Positions 1 to 10,384 of a stretch of 64,000 bases of DNA are shown here, one piece after another. The position numbers and the translations under genes are program-made. Numbering within the stretch: the stretch's first letter is position 1; every line of letters begins with the position of its first letter. The stretch is from positions 30,968-94,967 of the forward strand of contig JAIPBD010000018.1 of the NCBI GenBank assembly GCA_021739765.1. Reading direction: 5' to 3'. The notes beneath the pieces were generated by a model. It made no database searches and was not told the DNA's origin. It was given only the letters and a program-made list of their open reading frames with translations. The stretch is from Melioribacteraceae bacterium. Its GTDB lineage: Bacteria; Bacteroidota; Ignavibacteria; Ignavibacteriales; Melioribacteraceae.

Positions 1-3000
1 TTTTCGAATGTGATTACATTTTCGATCAGGGCGATTCGGTTTTAGTTCGCGCGAAAATATTTGAAGATTATCCCGGCGGAAACTGTGATACGGAATTTGG
101 TCAACTGACAATTCGTAATAAAATTGGAGATGCAGAAGATGCTATTTTAGAATTTACAGATGGGCAAGCTGATTTTTATATTCAAATCGGTCAACCGAAT
201 ACACTCTCAGGCGGTGATTACCCTTACAAGAAACTGCTTCAGGTTACTGCCGAAGATTCGATCGGAAGAAAAACTACTGATGAAGTTTGGGCATACGTAA
301 CCGGAATAAAACAAGCGGAGAATACATTTACAACCGTCACCCCTGAAATCCCCACAATTGTTTTACGGGATCCTCCGGGTGATCAAAGCTATGCATATTT
401 GGAAGAGGGATATTCAACAACTTCCGGTGTGCAGATAGTCGCAAATACTGCTTATGGCACCAGTGATCAAGTTTACCTCGGAACTGAGAAAGGTATTCTT
501 ATCGGATTAGGTTACGCTGAAAAATTAGAATTCTTTGCAGTTGCCGGTCCCAGTGTTAGTTATGAAGGTGGAGACTCAAAAGAGACTCTCGAAATAAGAA
601 CCACGGTAACATCAGACGCTTATTCGACAAATAATCTTGATGGATTATTAGGCAACGACGGTGATATTTTCATCGGGGCGGCGTTTGTTCTGCAATTCGG
701 AACAGGTTTAAATCTTACCGTTAATAATGAAAATGGAAATTGTACAGTTGATCTGGATACGGTCACGACTGTTGTACCCGATACAATTTCTACTACCTTC
801 ATGTATTCTGAAAGCCATTTGAAAAATTCTGTTATTCCAAACCTCGAATTTTTACTGGGACAAACTCCAGCCGATTCGATTGAGGACTTGGCTTATTATG
901 CAACTCAAATTGGCTTATGGAATGATATCCTGGAAATGAATGATTCACTTAAGGATGCAGCAGAATTCGAAAAAAACATCTCATTCGATGCGGGAACGGT
1001 TTACGATTACACATATACCGCTCAAAATGATACCGCTGATAATGATGGGAAGAATTATTTTACCGAAGATGGATTAGTTCTTCAAATAGGTTGGAAGAAC
1101 ACCATTTCGGGTTATATAGAAGGTTATGTTTATGGAAGCTATACTTACGAAAAAGTAAACATTGATGAATCTTCAGGTTCGAGAACAATTGGTTATCATT
1201 TTGAGGATGATGATGCGGGTGATTTCTTCAGTGTAAATATTCTTAATGATGAAGTTTACAACACCCCGGTTTTTGAAACCGTTTCCGGACAAAGTTCATG
1301 TCCTTGGGAGCCTGGAACAAGGCCGAGAAATGGGGTTAGCCTTTCAATGGGAAGCTATGAAGCAACCGGAGTTCCTCCCGATGAAGCAGCAACTTTTTCT
1401 TTGTACCTGGGCAATACTTCCCAATCAGACGAAACTCAAACTTACGATTTGTTTGTAAATCAAGAGTCTAATCAAAATGGCGCAATCGTAAAAGTAAATG
1501 GAATTGCAGTCGAGGACCATCTTTCATTTACAATTCCTTCCGGCAAACAGTTCGAAAGTATTTTAACTGTTGAAAAAGGTCCCGGTTCATATTTTTCAGA
1601 CACACTCCAAATTACATTTCAATCCACATGTGATGCAGGTACGGAAATTCCTGATGATGTCGAACTTTCAACAGTATTTACTGAATCCGCGGAATTCGTA
1701 GTCAATTGGGCCGAGCCTTGCAGCAATGTTGAAATATTTACTCCCGATGATGAATGGTTGCTTACTTCGGCGGATAATGATTCGATGCAGATTGTTCTCA
1801 CAGGTTACGAAAAGGACAACGAAGATCTGGATTATATTTCCCTCCAATTCAGGAAGAAAATTATTATTCCCGGTTCGAGTGTAAACTTTGATTCACTTGG
1901 AAATATTATGCTCAAGTCAAAATCTTCGGTGGATGATAAATTAATTCCAAAAGCAAATGATTGGGTTAATATAGTTTCAATTTCTAGAGATTCCTTGACC
2001 AATGACGATCATGAATATATCTGGGATATTTCCGGATTAATACCTGAAGGTCAGGATGGAACATACGAACTTCGGGCAATTACTTTCTGTGTAGATCCTA
2101 ACGGATATTCGGGTGTCTCGGAAATCTTAAACGGATTGGTGGATCGAACAGGCCCGGCTCTTGTTGGTGAACCACGCCCGGTAGATAAAATTCTTCATGT
2201 TGATGATGAAGTCGCTTTCTATTTCGACGAGGATATTGATTGCAGTTTGATCGATCCTATCGAAGATATTTCATTTGTTTATTCTGATACGGATCAAGAC
2301 TTAAACTTCGAATATACTTGTGTTGATAACAAGATTGTTTTCACACCAACAGATAACAACTATTTTTTAGAACATGAATACCTAACCGCAACTATTAAAA
2401 ACATCTATGATATTTATGGCAACGGGGATTCCGAGACTGTTTACGAATGGGAATTTTTCGTAAATCGAAACCCAATGCATTGGGAAGGTCTTAGAATTGA
2501 GGAGTCAAAACTTGATGATGAATCAATTGAGATAATTAGAAGATTGAAAAATTCCGGCGGTGAAAATTATACATTTGAGATAATTGATATTCCCGAGTGG
2601 TTAGGTGTTTCACCAACCGAAGGAACAATTGGTGCGGATAAATTGGAAACAATTACTTTTACCGTCTCAAATGATGTGCCTCATGGCTATTATGCTGATA
2701 CTGTCTACGCGAAAACCACCGATGGAAACGAACCAATGGTTATCATGTTGGATAATCTTTGTAACCCACCAACTTGGGATGTAAATGAGGGCGATTATCA
2801 ATTCTCGATGACAATCATCGGGAACATTCAAGTTGATAGCGCTATTTCTGAAGACTTGTGTGATATTGTTTACGCTTTTGTCGGCGATGAAGTTAGAGGC
2901 GTTGCTGAGTTGCAATATTTCGGCGAAATTGAATCCTCTGCTTCACTTGAAGATGTTTCACCATATCAATTCTACATGACGGTTTACAGCAACAGTGAAA

Positions 3001-4385
3001 TTTTGAATTCTGAAATGTTGGTTTTACGTGTTTGGGATGCTTCGGAAAGAGTCGTAACTACTCAATCATCAGATTATTATTACTTTGATCCCGACGCGTT
3101 GGTTGGAAGCACACGTTCACCCGATACAATCAAAACTTCGAATTTGGCACTTCAAGAAACAGCTTTGGATAAAGGCTGGAATTGGATTTCAACCAACTTA
3201 GTTAATGATGATATGTCTCTTGATTATGTTCTTTCGTTTTTAACTACAACGCAAGATTACATCAAAGGACACAATTATTTTGCGAGTAATGAAACCGGCA
3301 GCTGGGTTGGTAGTCTTACCGAATTATCCGCAAATAACTCTTACATGATCCAAATGTCTATCGAGGATACGATTCAATATTTCGGTGAAGCGGTAAATCT
3401 TGATTCAGCGTTTATCCCTCTGGATTCCAACTGGAATTGGATCGGATATCATCCTACATCAGCTCAGGATCTCAACTCGGCGTTAATCTCCCTAAATCCG
3501 GCTGAAGGCGACTTGATCAAAAATCAATCTTACTTCTCAACTTACATTGAGGACGTCGGCTGGGTCGGAAGTCTCAAAGAAATGGTTCCAGGTGACGGAT
3601 ATAAGCTGCAAATCTCACAAAAAGATACTTTGATTTATCCGGAGCCGGTTTTGAGCAAATCACTTTCTAAAATTGCCGGAACCGCCAACAACAAAGGCGA
3701 AACCGATTTGGAAACTTCCGCTTCTGTTGATTGGCAGGTGAATCCGAGTCATTTCGAATTTAACATGAATTTGATCGGACATTTTGATCAATCCCAGTTT
3801 GCAAATCTGAACGCGAATGATTTGTTGGGAGCGTTTGTCGGGGATGAATGCCGCGGGCTGATTGCCCCGATTTATATTGAATCGCTTGACGAATATAGAA
3901 TATTCCTGACAGTCTTCAGCAACAACGCGGTTGGAGATACAGTTACATTCAAACTGTACGATTCAAAAAATGACGCGACTTTGGATATAAAAAATTCGGT
4001 CACATTCTCTTCCAATAAAATTATCGGAAGTACGAACGACCCGTTTCTGTTCACAATTTTCGTTACCGGAATTCACAGCACCGGTTTAATTCCTGAGGTG
4101 TTTAGTCTTAGTCAGAATTATCCGAATCCGTTCAATCCTGAAACGATTATTGAATTTGGATTACCCGAAGCGGCGAATGTACAAATTCAAGTCTTTAACA
4201 TACTCGGTGAATTGGTGAACACTGTGACATCAAGAGAATTTGATGCCGGGTATTATATGGTTCGATGGTTGGGCGAAGACAATTACGGATCGAAACTGTC
4301 ATCGGGAACATATATTTATCGGATTGTAGCTCGTTACAATAAAGATACTTTCTCAGAAACGAGGAAGATGATACTGCTGAAATAA
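1..4385 (+). CDS. Large modular T9SS-secreted surface protein, 5' end outside window
   Basis: The frame is open from the first full codon at position 3 to TAA at 4383-4385, so the TTG near 399 is internal and the true start lies left of the window. Visible modules: a long N-terminal part of unknown fold; a Big_5-like Ig segment (about 2146-2460); a BACON/ASH-like segment (about 2500-2755, motif WLGVSP); a domain at about 2765-3110 that recurs at 3728-4040 (shared AFVGDE-x-RG); between these copies, two tandem modules opening with GWNWIS (about 3172) and NWNWIG (about 3427). The end is a T9SS tail with NYPNPFNPE near 4118 and a final RKMILLK. By family knowledge such proteins are exported across the outer membrane and attached or released; no catalytic domain is visible. 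Substrate and function are unknown. Confidence 0.85.
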   Translation, partial: FECDYIFDQGDSVLVRAKIFEDYPGGNCDTEFGQLTIRNKIGDAEDAILEFTDGQADFYIQIGQPNTLSGGDYPYKKLLQVTAEDSIGRKTTDEVWAYVTGIKQAENTFTTVTPEIPTIVLRDPPGDQSYAYLEEGYSTTSGVQIVANTAYGTSDQVYLGTEKGILIGLGYAEKLEFFAVAGPSVSYEGGDSKETLEIRTTVTSDAYSTNNLDGLLGNDGDIFIGAAFVLQFGTGLNLTVNNENGNCTVDLDTVTTVVPDTISTTFMYSESHLKNSVIPNLEFLLGQTPADSIEDLAYYATQIGLWNDILEMNDSLKDAAEFEKNISFDAGTVYDYTYTAQNDTADNDGKNYFTEDGLVLQIGWKNTISGYIEGYVYGSYTYEKVNIDESSGSRTIGYHFEDDDAGDFFSVNILNDEVYNTPVFETVSGQSSCPWEPGTRPRNGVSLSMGSYEATGVPPDEAATFSLYLGNTSQSDETQTYDLFVNQESNQNGAIVKVNGIAVEDHLSFTIPSGKQFESILTVEKGPGSYFSDTLQITFQSTCDAGTEIPDDVELSTVFTESAEFVVNWAEPCSNVEIFTPDDEWLLTSADNDSMQIVLTGYEKDNEDLDYISLQFRKKIIIPGSSVNFDSLGNIMLKSKSSVDDKLIPKANDWVNIVSISRDSLTNDDHEYIWDISGLIPEGQDGTYELRAITFCVDPNGYSGVSEILNGLVDRTGPALVGEPRPVDKILHVDDEVAFYFDEDIDCSLIDPIEDISFVYSDTDQDLNFEYTCVDNKIVFTPTDNNYFLEHEYLTATIKNIYDIYGNGDSETVYEWEFFVNRNPMHWEGLRIEESKLDDESIEIIRRLKNSGGENYTFEIIDIPEWLGVSPTEGTIGADKLETITFTVSNDVPHGYYADTVYAKTTDGNEPMVIMLDNLCNPPTWDVNEGDYQFSMTIIGNIQVDSAISEDLCDIVYAFVGDEVRGVAELQYFGEIESSASLEDVSPYQFYMTVYSNSEILNSEMLVLRVWDASERVVTTQSSDYYYFDPDALVGSTRSPDTIKTSNLALQETALDKGWNWISTNLVNDDMSLDYVLSFLTTTQDYIKGHNYFASNETGSWVGSLTELSANNSYMIQMSIEDTIQYFGEAVNLDSAFIPLDSNWNWIGYHPTSAQDLNSALISLNPAEGDLIKNQSYFSTYIEDVGWVGSLKEMVPGDGYKLQISQKDTLIYPEPVLSKSLSKIAGTANNKGETDLETSASVDWQVNPSHFEFNMNLIGHFDQSQFANLNANDLLGAFVGDECRGLIAPIYIESLDEYRIFLTVFSNNAVGDTVTFKLYDSKNDATLDIKNSVTFSSNKIIGSTNDPFLFTIFVTGIHSTGLIPEVFSLSQNYPNPFNPETIIEFGLPEAANVQIQVFNILGELVNTVTSREFDAGYYMVRWLGEDNYGSKLSSGTYIYRIVARYNKDTFSETRKMILLK

Positions 4386-4399
4386 TCCCAAAAACAAAG

Positions 4400-4430
4400 C
4401 TGCCATTTCTTTAAGAAATGGCAGTTTTTA
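4400..4430 (+). terminator. Rho-independent terminator
   Basis: A perfect 11-bp stem (4400-4410 with 4414-4424) with a TTA loop is followed by TTTTTA. It lies 15 nt after the stop codon of the large T9SS protein and ahead of the convergent lyase gene. Confidence 0.9.
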
Positions 4431-4603
4431 TTAGGTACTCAATCCAAATAGAATCTTTCATGCGGCTAACTTAGAATTGTCATTCCCGACCTGATCCGGA
4501 ATCTTTAACCCTGAATTGAACTGAAATCGGGCATGTAACCGATGGATTATTTCGATTTTACATTTCCCTTTAACAGCAATTCCCTTTCCTGATTTACGCG
4601 GTT

Positions 4604-6925
4604 TTAATAAACCAATTTCTGCTTCAAAAATTGCTCGGTTCTAATTACTCCCGAATTTTTAATTTGATTTCCAATTTCAGTGTTATCCTTTTCGCCCCAC
4701 AACAAAGCGACTAACTTAACCGGATTATCAACAAAGGAATTATTCGAAATCTCAACATTTATGATTCCCCTCGTTTTTAAAAGTATTCCGCTCTTTTCGT
4801 TCATTCCGCAATTAGTAAATTCGCTTCCGGTAATTTCAAGAATTCCGCCGATAGTAGATTCATCATATCCGCCTCGATAATAATTAATTACGTCGCTATT
4901 TATTTTGCTAAAGCTAGAGCCGGAAATTTTTACTACCGCCGCGTTGTAATCGCCCTTATCATCCGTTTCGGCAGCCAAAACAATTCCTTTCTCGAAGTTT
5001 ACTAATTCTGAGTTCTCGAACATCAAAGTGTCGGCCATTGAACCCCGGTAAGATTTTAGAACTTGATCGAAATTTTTCAATTGCGAATTAACAACAAATA
5101 TTTTGTAGTTACTCGACATATTTTTTTCGAGAGTGGAAAATAAATTTCCGCTGCCCTGCCCGGAAATCAGCAAATGCGAAAGAGTAAGATTAGCAGCCGG
5201 ATTAATCTCAAAAGCTGATTCATTTCGTTCAATATTAAAATTGAGCGTTGGATTGTTTAATTCATCCTTTGATCGAATCGTCAATTTTTTATCGATTTTT
5301 AACGGAGAGTTTAAAGTATAATTTCCGGCTTCCAATTCAATAACATCACCCGAATTTGCGGAAGCGATTTGGGAGATTAAATCTTCAACATTTCCGACAG
5401 ATATCAATGCGGGTGTTGTAGCCGGTTGTCTGGATTCGAACCAAGAAGCACCAAATTTGTTGTAATCAATTTCAAAATCGCCTTTGTTGAAATTTCCGGA
5501 AACCGCACCTATTAAATTATTTTTCTTCCGTTTATTACCAAAAATATCTTTTTCGATTTTTCCAAAATCAAATCCCGAATATGTTTGATCTAAACTCTCA
5601 TTTTCCAATTTGGTAAACGTAAAAAGCCAATCGTTTATTTTTTGTGGTTCGATATCCGATTGCCTAACTCCATCAAATTTCATAAATGGGGAATCTTGAT
5701 TATTAATAATATTAGATTTGAATGTTATGCCGTCTACTTTGTCATAATTTTTAACAGGTGTTTCGTCGGCAACTGAGTTATAAATAATATTGTTTGCAAC
5801 AATTGTTCTTTCGGGTCGAGCCGAACGAATCTCGGATGGAGGAAGAACATCCACTTTATCGTTATTCGCACCAACGCTAAATTGCCAGGGCGATTTACAA
5901 TCAATCCAGGTATTATACGCCACCACAACATCAGTAACTTGATTATAGCGGTTGAGCGGCGATTTGGGGATTCCGTTCATTATTGCCAAAGGGCTTCTGA
6001 ACTCAGCTCCTTTAATTTTGTAGAAATAATTATTGGTAATCCAATGGCCGGTATTAATCACACGAATTCCTCCGGTGAAATTATTTTCATCTGAACCGAT
6101 AAAAAAATTGCCGTCAACCGTACAATAATTTCCGTGCCGCAAAACCAATGAACCTTCGCATCCGTAAAAAATATTATTTCGGAATTCGTTAAAATTTGAT
6201 TTACTTGAGATTACTTCAACTTCCCCGTTACATTTTTCGAATAAATTATCGGCAACCAGCAAATATGAAGGTGTCATCGAAGTTCCGCTGTCCCCGATTT
6301 GCAATGTTTCGGCTTTCGGTCCTCCTTTCCTCGGCCGCGGGCCAAAATGATTTTTAACAATCTTGTGATAATTATAGACGTGTTCGTTACCGCCTAAATT
6401 CACTCTTATGGTCGGACCTTGGTTTGATTTTCCCGCGATATAACAATTGCTGAGTTCATTATGCCTTCCCCAAAATTCCACCCAATGATCTGGATTGTAA
6501 CGATTCGGTTGGTTAAAATCTAATATCACACACTCCTTTACAACGCAATTATTAGCGATGTTGTCTGCATCAATTCTAAATTCGATAAGAGTTTCAGAGG
6601 ATGAATAACCGTTCCGGAAGAATAATCCCTCCACAATTAAAAATGAACCTCCGAGTTTTAAAGATGATTTACCTTCTATAAAAACTTTACCGTTCGTTTC
6701 AGCTTTTAGCGTAATTGGTTTTTTCTCGGTTCCGTTTGCTTCGAAACGAATTTCCAAATCTTTCCAAACTCCGTTCGCCAGAATTATTTCCTGTCCTGGT
6801 TCGGCAAGATCGATTGCATCTCTAAGTTCTTGATGGTTGTTTACTTTTACATTATTTGTATCGGGGAAATTCTGGCATGAAAAGCAGAGAAAGGTTGCGA
6901 ACAAAATGGTAACTACACGAATCAT
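4604..6925 (-). CDS. PL6-family polysaccharide lyase (alginate/chondroitin lyase-like), exported
   Basis: The product has about 773 residues. A hydrophobic N-terminus ends FLCFSC, giving either a signal peptide or a poor lipobox. A PL6 right-handed beta-helix follows, then a second C-terminal beta-helix-like region, giving the two-domain length of AlyGC-type enzymes. In numbering from the GTG one codon upstream, E236 and E238 (GEVEVI) match calcium ligands, K243 (SSKS) the Bronsted base and R264 (LRHGN) the acid. The E238-K243 and K243-R264 spacings equal those recalled for AlyGC (E215, K220, R241). PL6 enzymes cleave alginate or dermatan sulfate by beta-elimination; the substrate here cannot be fixed. 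ATG at 6925 is chosen because AGGAG lies 5 nt upstream. No other alginate-pathway gene is adjacent. Confidence 0.85.
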   Translation of the reverse strand: MIRVVTILFATFLCFSCQNFPDTNNVKVNNHQELRDAIDLAEPGQEIILANGVWKDLEIRFEANGTEKKPITLKAETNGKVFIEGKSSLKLGGSFLIVEGLFFRNGYSSSETLIEFRIDADNIANNCVVKECVILDFNQPNRYNPDHWVEFWGRHNELSNCYIAGKSNQGPTIRVNLGGNEHVYNYHKIVKNHFGPRPRKGGPKAETLQIGDSGTSMTPSYLLVADNLFEKCNGEVEVISSKSNFNEFRNNIFYGCEGSLVLRHGNYCTVDGNFFIGSDENNFTGGIRVINTGHWITNNYFYKIKGAEFRSPLAIMNGIPKSPLNRYNQVTDVVVAYNTWIDCKSPWQFSVGANNDKVDVLPPSEIRSARPERTIVANNIIYNSVADETPVKNYDKVDGITFKSNIINNQDSPFMKFDGVRQSDIEPQKINDWLFTFTKLENESLDQTYSGFDFGKIEKDIFGNKRKKNNLIGAVSGNFNKGDFEIDYNKFGASWFESRQPATTPALISVGNVEDLISQIASANSGDVIELEAGNYTLNSPLKIDKKLTIRSKDELNNPTLNFNIERNESAFEINPAANLTLSHLLISGQGSGNLFSTLEKNMSSNYKIFVVNSQLKNFDQVLKSYRGSMADTLMFENSELVNFEKGIVLAAETDDKGDYNAAVVKISGSSFSKINSDVINYYRGGYDESTIGGILEITGSEFTNCGMNEKSGILLKTRGIINVEISNNSFVDNPVKLVALLWGEKDNTEIGNQIKNSGVIRTEQFLKQKLVY

Positions 6926-6980
6926 CACATCTCCTAAAAAAATTTTAAAGGCGTAACAATCTAAAGAATTTCTACTTATT

Positions 6981-6995
6981 TGTCATCAGATGACA
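6981..6995. promoter_or_regulatory. Perfect 7-1-7 palindrome upstream of the PL6 gene
   Basis: TGTCATC-A-GATGACA is perfectly symmetric and centred about 63 nt before the lyase start. It lies in a 366-nt gap that otherwise holds only a short TGTGC/GCACA inverted repeat (7042-7057) and AT-rich sequence. The form and position suit a dimeric repressor or activator site; the regulator is unknown. Confidence 0.45.
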
Positions 6996-7291
6996 GACAT
7001 AATACAAGTTGATTTTATAGGTTTTTCGATGTTTTTACAAATGTGCCTAATTGCACAGACACAAATAGCAAATTTGTCCACTTTTTGTGATTTAGAATGA
7101 ATTTGCGGAGGGAGTAATTTTAAGATACCGTTTTGGGTAAATATCAAAATTTAGCGAAAAGTAGATGTTAAGTTGGAATGTAATTTGAAGTTTCGTTTTG
7201 GTGATGCTGTTTACTTTCAGTCCGTCCACATGACAAATCTCCCTTCTTGATTCTCTACCGTAACGGTTGAACTTTCAGAAATGAGAAAATT

Positions 7292-7639
7292 CTAAGCTTT
7301 TTTTCTTTTTGATGATTTAGCTTCGGGATTAAACTTGAGACACAATTTTACCCAATATTCCAGTTCTTTAGATTTATCGATCGCTTCGCCATTGACAAGC
7401 ACAAATCCCTTCATTGGTCTTCCGGTAAATTTCATTTCATGGCAGCCGTTTTTAGTTAATGCCGAATCATAATTATGCGGACCAATTCGAGCCATTAAAT
7501 CGTCTTTTATTATTCCGACACACATTTTATCATCTACCATAAAACAGAGACCGCCCATCATTTTTTTCTCTTCATAGCCCGTTTTATTTTCAGCAAGAAC
7601 TTGCCGGATTCGATCCGCCAAATATTCATTATACGCCAT
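7292..7639 (-). CDS. TfoX N-terminal domain protein
   Basis: The product has 115 residues. It matches the stand-alone TfoX-N (Sxy-like) family: an opening helix, then KMMGGLCFMVDDKMCVG near residues 26-42, RIGPHNYDSAL, and GRPMKGFVLV near 73-82, ending in a basic tail. Proteins of this size are widespread; full-length TfoX controls competence in gammaproteobacteria, but the single-domain form has no settled role. The start has a strong GGAGG 6 nt upstream. It lies 28 nt after the pentapeptide gene and is probably co-transcribed with it. Confidence 0.85.
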   Translation of the reverse strand: MAYNEYLADRIRQVLAENKTGYEEKKMMGGLCFMVDDKMCVGIIKDDLMARIGPHNYDSALTKNGCHEMKFTGRPMKGFVLVNGEAIDKSKELEYWVKLCLKFNPEAKSSKRKKA

Positions 7640-7667
7640 TCACACCTCCAATAATTCTTCTAAATTT

Positions 7668-8249
7668 TCACTCAATTGTTAAATCGAATTTCCTCAACAA
7701 ACCAATCAATTCCATTTGGGAAAACATCGTTTTTTTGATTCGATTAAGCTCGGGATCAATATTAAAGTTAAACGATGATCGAAAATCTGTTTTTTCAAGA
7801 TTCGTATTTTCGAAAATCGTGCCCTCCAGATTACATTTTGAGAATATAGCAGAGTTAAGATTTGTTTCTGTAAAATCAACTTCGTTTATCTCACATTCAG
7901 CGAACTCTGTTTTTTCTAAATTCATTTTGAAAAAAGTGGATAGAACTATTCGACATTTTTCGAATCTGACTGAAAACAGAAACTGGTTGCAGTTTTCGAA
8001 ATTGAGATCGAACAGTTTGGAATCGGTAAAGAAACAATTATTAAACGAAGTTTGATCCAATTTTACCGAGCTAAAATCGCACAACTCAAATACACAATCA
8101 ACGAAATTTATATCGGTCAAATCCGAGTTAGAAAAATTACAGTCAATAAATTTACAATCTTCGTATTCACCCAAAACGAGGGTGTTTTTAGAGAAATCCT
8201 TTTTATGAAATGATTTGTTTTCGAAGAATTCTTTTTCCAATATTTCCAC
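7668..8249 (-). CDS. Pentapeptide-repeat protein (Qnr/MfpA-like fold)
   Basis: The product has 193 residues and consists almost wholly of pentapeptide repeats of the A(D/N)LxF type, for example NFSNSDLTDINFVDC and NLNSAIFSKCNLEG, predicting a right-handed quadrilateral beta-helix. A short helical C-terminus (IDPELNRIKK... LIGLLRKFDL) resembles the dimerisation end of stand-alone pentapeptide proteins. Some relatives (Qnr, MfpA) mimic DNA and protect gyrase, but sequence alone does not show that here. The start is GTG without an obvious ribosome site. There is no signal peptide, so the protein is cytoplasmic. Confidence 0.85.
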   Translation of the reverse strand: MEILEKEFFENKSFHKKDFSKNTLVLGEYEDCKFIDCNFSNSDLTDINFVDCVFELCDFSSVKLDQTSFNNCFFTDSKLFDLNFENCNQFLFSVRFEKCRIVLSTFFKMNLEKTEFAECEINEVDFTETNLNSAIFSKCNLEGTIFENTNLEKTDFRSSFNFNIDPELNRIKKTMFSQMELIGLLRKFDLTIE

Positions 8250-8383
8250 CGATTATAAGTTATTAGTAAATCGGTGTAAAATAATACAATTTTACTAAAT
8301 CACTCGGCATAAGGAATACTAAAACAAATCGACAGATGAACAAAAAATTTTATCTACATCATCGGTCAATTTAGGCGAGAAAA

Positions 8384-10384
8384 TTATTTTGCGAGAATCA
8401 TTTTCCGAGATTGCACAAAATTATCGGCTTGGAGCTGCATGATATATGCTCCGGACGATAATCCTTTCGCGTTAAATTCAAATTCGTAATTGCCGGATTG
8501 TTGCAAACCTTTTTGATAAACAGCAACTGCTTTTCCGATAGAATCAAAAATGGAAATTGTGACTTCACTTGCTCTCGGAATTGAGTATTCTATAACTGTA
8601 GTTGGATTAAATGGATTTGGATAATTCTGTTTCAAATTAAATTCATTCGGCAGCTCCGAAATTTCAGAAACAGCACTTGCAAGATCTTCAGCAATTTCGA
8701 ATCTGTCAACATTAAAGCCTGAGCCGGAGAGCACAAAATATTTAAGCTCCCTTCTTCCCTCCGGAATTTCAAAACTTGTTGACACTTCCCGGAAAGTCAA
8801 CAAATCGCCTGTACCCGGAACTGTTACCGTTGGCGAAATATCATCGTCTACTTCATATCTAAATTTTGCTCCACCGTTAACAGATGATACACAAGCTTTA
8901 ATTACATAATTTGCGGTTTTAGGAACTTGAACCGTATATTCAAGCCATTCACCGGCCACAATATTCCCGACGTGAAATCCATTATCCGTTCGTCCTTCAA
9001 TATCAACTCCTTCAGATGGACGGTAAGCGCCCAATTTATTTTCCGCTTCAGAATCATGATAAGTCAAACCTTCGCCGCCAAAATCGAAATCTTCCGCTTC
9101 AATTGTTGCCGGTACGGAAAATGCCAGACCGTTAAATGGCAATCGATTCATTGAGATCAATTTGACTTGATGTGGATAAGAATACAATTCTTCTCCCGAA
9201 CCCAAAACCGAGACAACTCTATAATAATAAGTTTTGCCGCCCGATAAACCAATATCATCGTAGCTATCATCATTTGCAGGTATTGTCGCTATCGGATCAA
9301 AATTTTCGCCGTCCGCACTTCTGTGTATTTTTATAGATGTGTTAGTTGTGGAGCGATTATCCCAAGAAAGTTTTATGATACTTCCACCTTCTTGTTCGGT
9401 TGCTAAGTTTGTTGGCGCATCGTGATGAGATTTTGTAAGGATATCTCCTACAACCGGCCACGAACGAGAATCACGATTATAAATTCCAAAATTTCCGTTG
9501 TCATCCCACACCTGAAAAGCGATATTATATTTAAAAGAGGATTCAACGTAAGTAAAATAATGCCGCATTCGTGAATTATAATCGCATGCTTTTACCGCTC
9601 CAAATTCACTTACCATAACGGGGATGTTATTCTGCTCGGACCATTGTGCTATTCCGGCAAACATTGATTGCAAAGCATTTACGTCAGATTGCGTTCCCCA
9701 GGTTCCATTCGCTTCCCCGGCAAAATCCCATGGATCGTATGAATGAAAATATCCCATAATATAATCGTCTTCGGGAATGGTGGCTTCCATCAAATGTCCC
9801 GTGCTGCACCACTCTTTACCACCATAAATTACAATTCTGGTCGGATTCGATTGGCGAATAATCGATAAAACTCTTAGGTTAAGATCGCTAATCTGGGCTG
9901 TAGACATTCCAAACGGTTCATTTATCATTTCAAAAAGAAGTTTGTCCGATTTATCCTTAAACCTGTTAGCGACTTGCTCCCAAATACTATCAAATCTGGC
10001 TCGTCTTTCCGCATTTGTATAGTTTTGTTTAAGCCAGTCTTCGTGATGAGCGTTAAGAATAAGATAAAGATCTCTTTGTAAACCCCAGTCAATAACTTGT
10101 TCAACAGTTTCAAACCATGATTCATCTATGGTGTAAGGAGGAGCTTCAAGTGCATGCGACCCCCATTTAACCGGTATTCGGATACATGAATATCCGGCAT
10201 CTTTATAATCATCAAAATAGTATTCTTGAACCGGTCCGTTATACCCGTTCTCCATCGTATTTCCGATATTTATTCCCCTGATCATCTCGACGATTGCTTC
10301 CTGGGGTGTCAATTGAGCTTTCACATTCGATGAACTCATTATCGCAATAAAAGCTATTGTTATGATTTGTAAATATTTTGACAT
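8384..10384 (-). CDS. Secreted GH5 endoglucanase-like enzyme with CBM6 and T9SS tail
   Basis: The product has 666 codons from the ATG at 10384, chosen because CAGGA lies 7 nt upstream; the longer frame lacks this. A signal peptide ends near VKAQ. The GH5 TIM barrel spans about 30-345, with acid/base E156 in MINEP, nucleophile E260 in VSEFGA, and NAHHEDW on strand 3. A fibronectin-III-like module follows (about 350-430), then a CBM6-type module (about 440-565) opening with IEAEDFDFGGEG, and the T9SS tail (582-665, NYPNPFNPTT). GH5 enzymes hydrolyse beta-1,4-glucan, mannan or xylan; I did not assign the subfamily. The gene lies 90 nt downstream of the CBM6 lipoprotein gene, probably in one unit. 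Confidence 0.9.
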   Translation of the reverse strand: MSKYLQIITIAFIAIMSSSNVKAQLTPQEAIVEMIRGINIGNTMENGYNGPVQEYYFDDYKDAGYSCIRIPVKWGSHALEAPPYTIDESWFETVEQVIDWGLQRDLYLILNAHHEDWLKQNYTNAERRARFDSIWEQVANRFKDKSDKLLFEMINEPFGMSTAQISDLNLRVLSIIRQSNPTRIVIYGGKEWCSTGHLMEATIPEDDYIMGYFHSYDPWDFAGEANGTWGTQSDVNALQSMFAGIAQWSEQNNIPVMVSEFGAVKACDYNSRMRHYFTYVESSFKYNIAFQVWDDNGNFGIYNRDSRSWPVVGDILTKSHHDAPTNLATEQEGGSIIKLSWDNRSTTNTSIKIHRSADGENFDPIATIPANDDSYDDIGLSGGKTYYYRVVSVLGSGEELYSYPHQVKLISMNRLPFNGLAFSVPATIEAEDFDFGGEGLTYHDSEAENKLGAYRPSEGVDIEGRTDNGFHVGNIVAGEWLEYTVQVPKTANYVIKACVSSVNGGAKFRYEVDDDISPTVTVPGTGDLLTFREVSTSFEIPEGRRELKYFVLSGSGFNVDRFEIAEDLASAVSEISELPNEFNLKQNYPNPFNPTTVIEYSIPRASEVTISIFDSIGKAVAVYQKGLQQSGNYEFEFNAKGLSSGAYIMQLQADNFVQSRKMILAK

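Noticed and set aside
399-4385. TTG at 399 as start of the left-edge gene
   Set aside because: The frame is open and protein-like back to position 3, with no ribosome site at 399.
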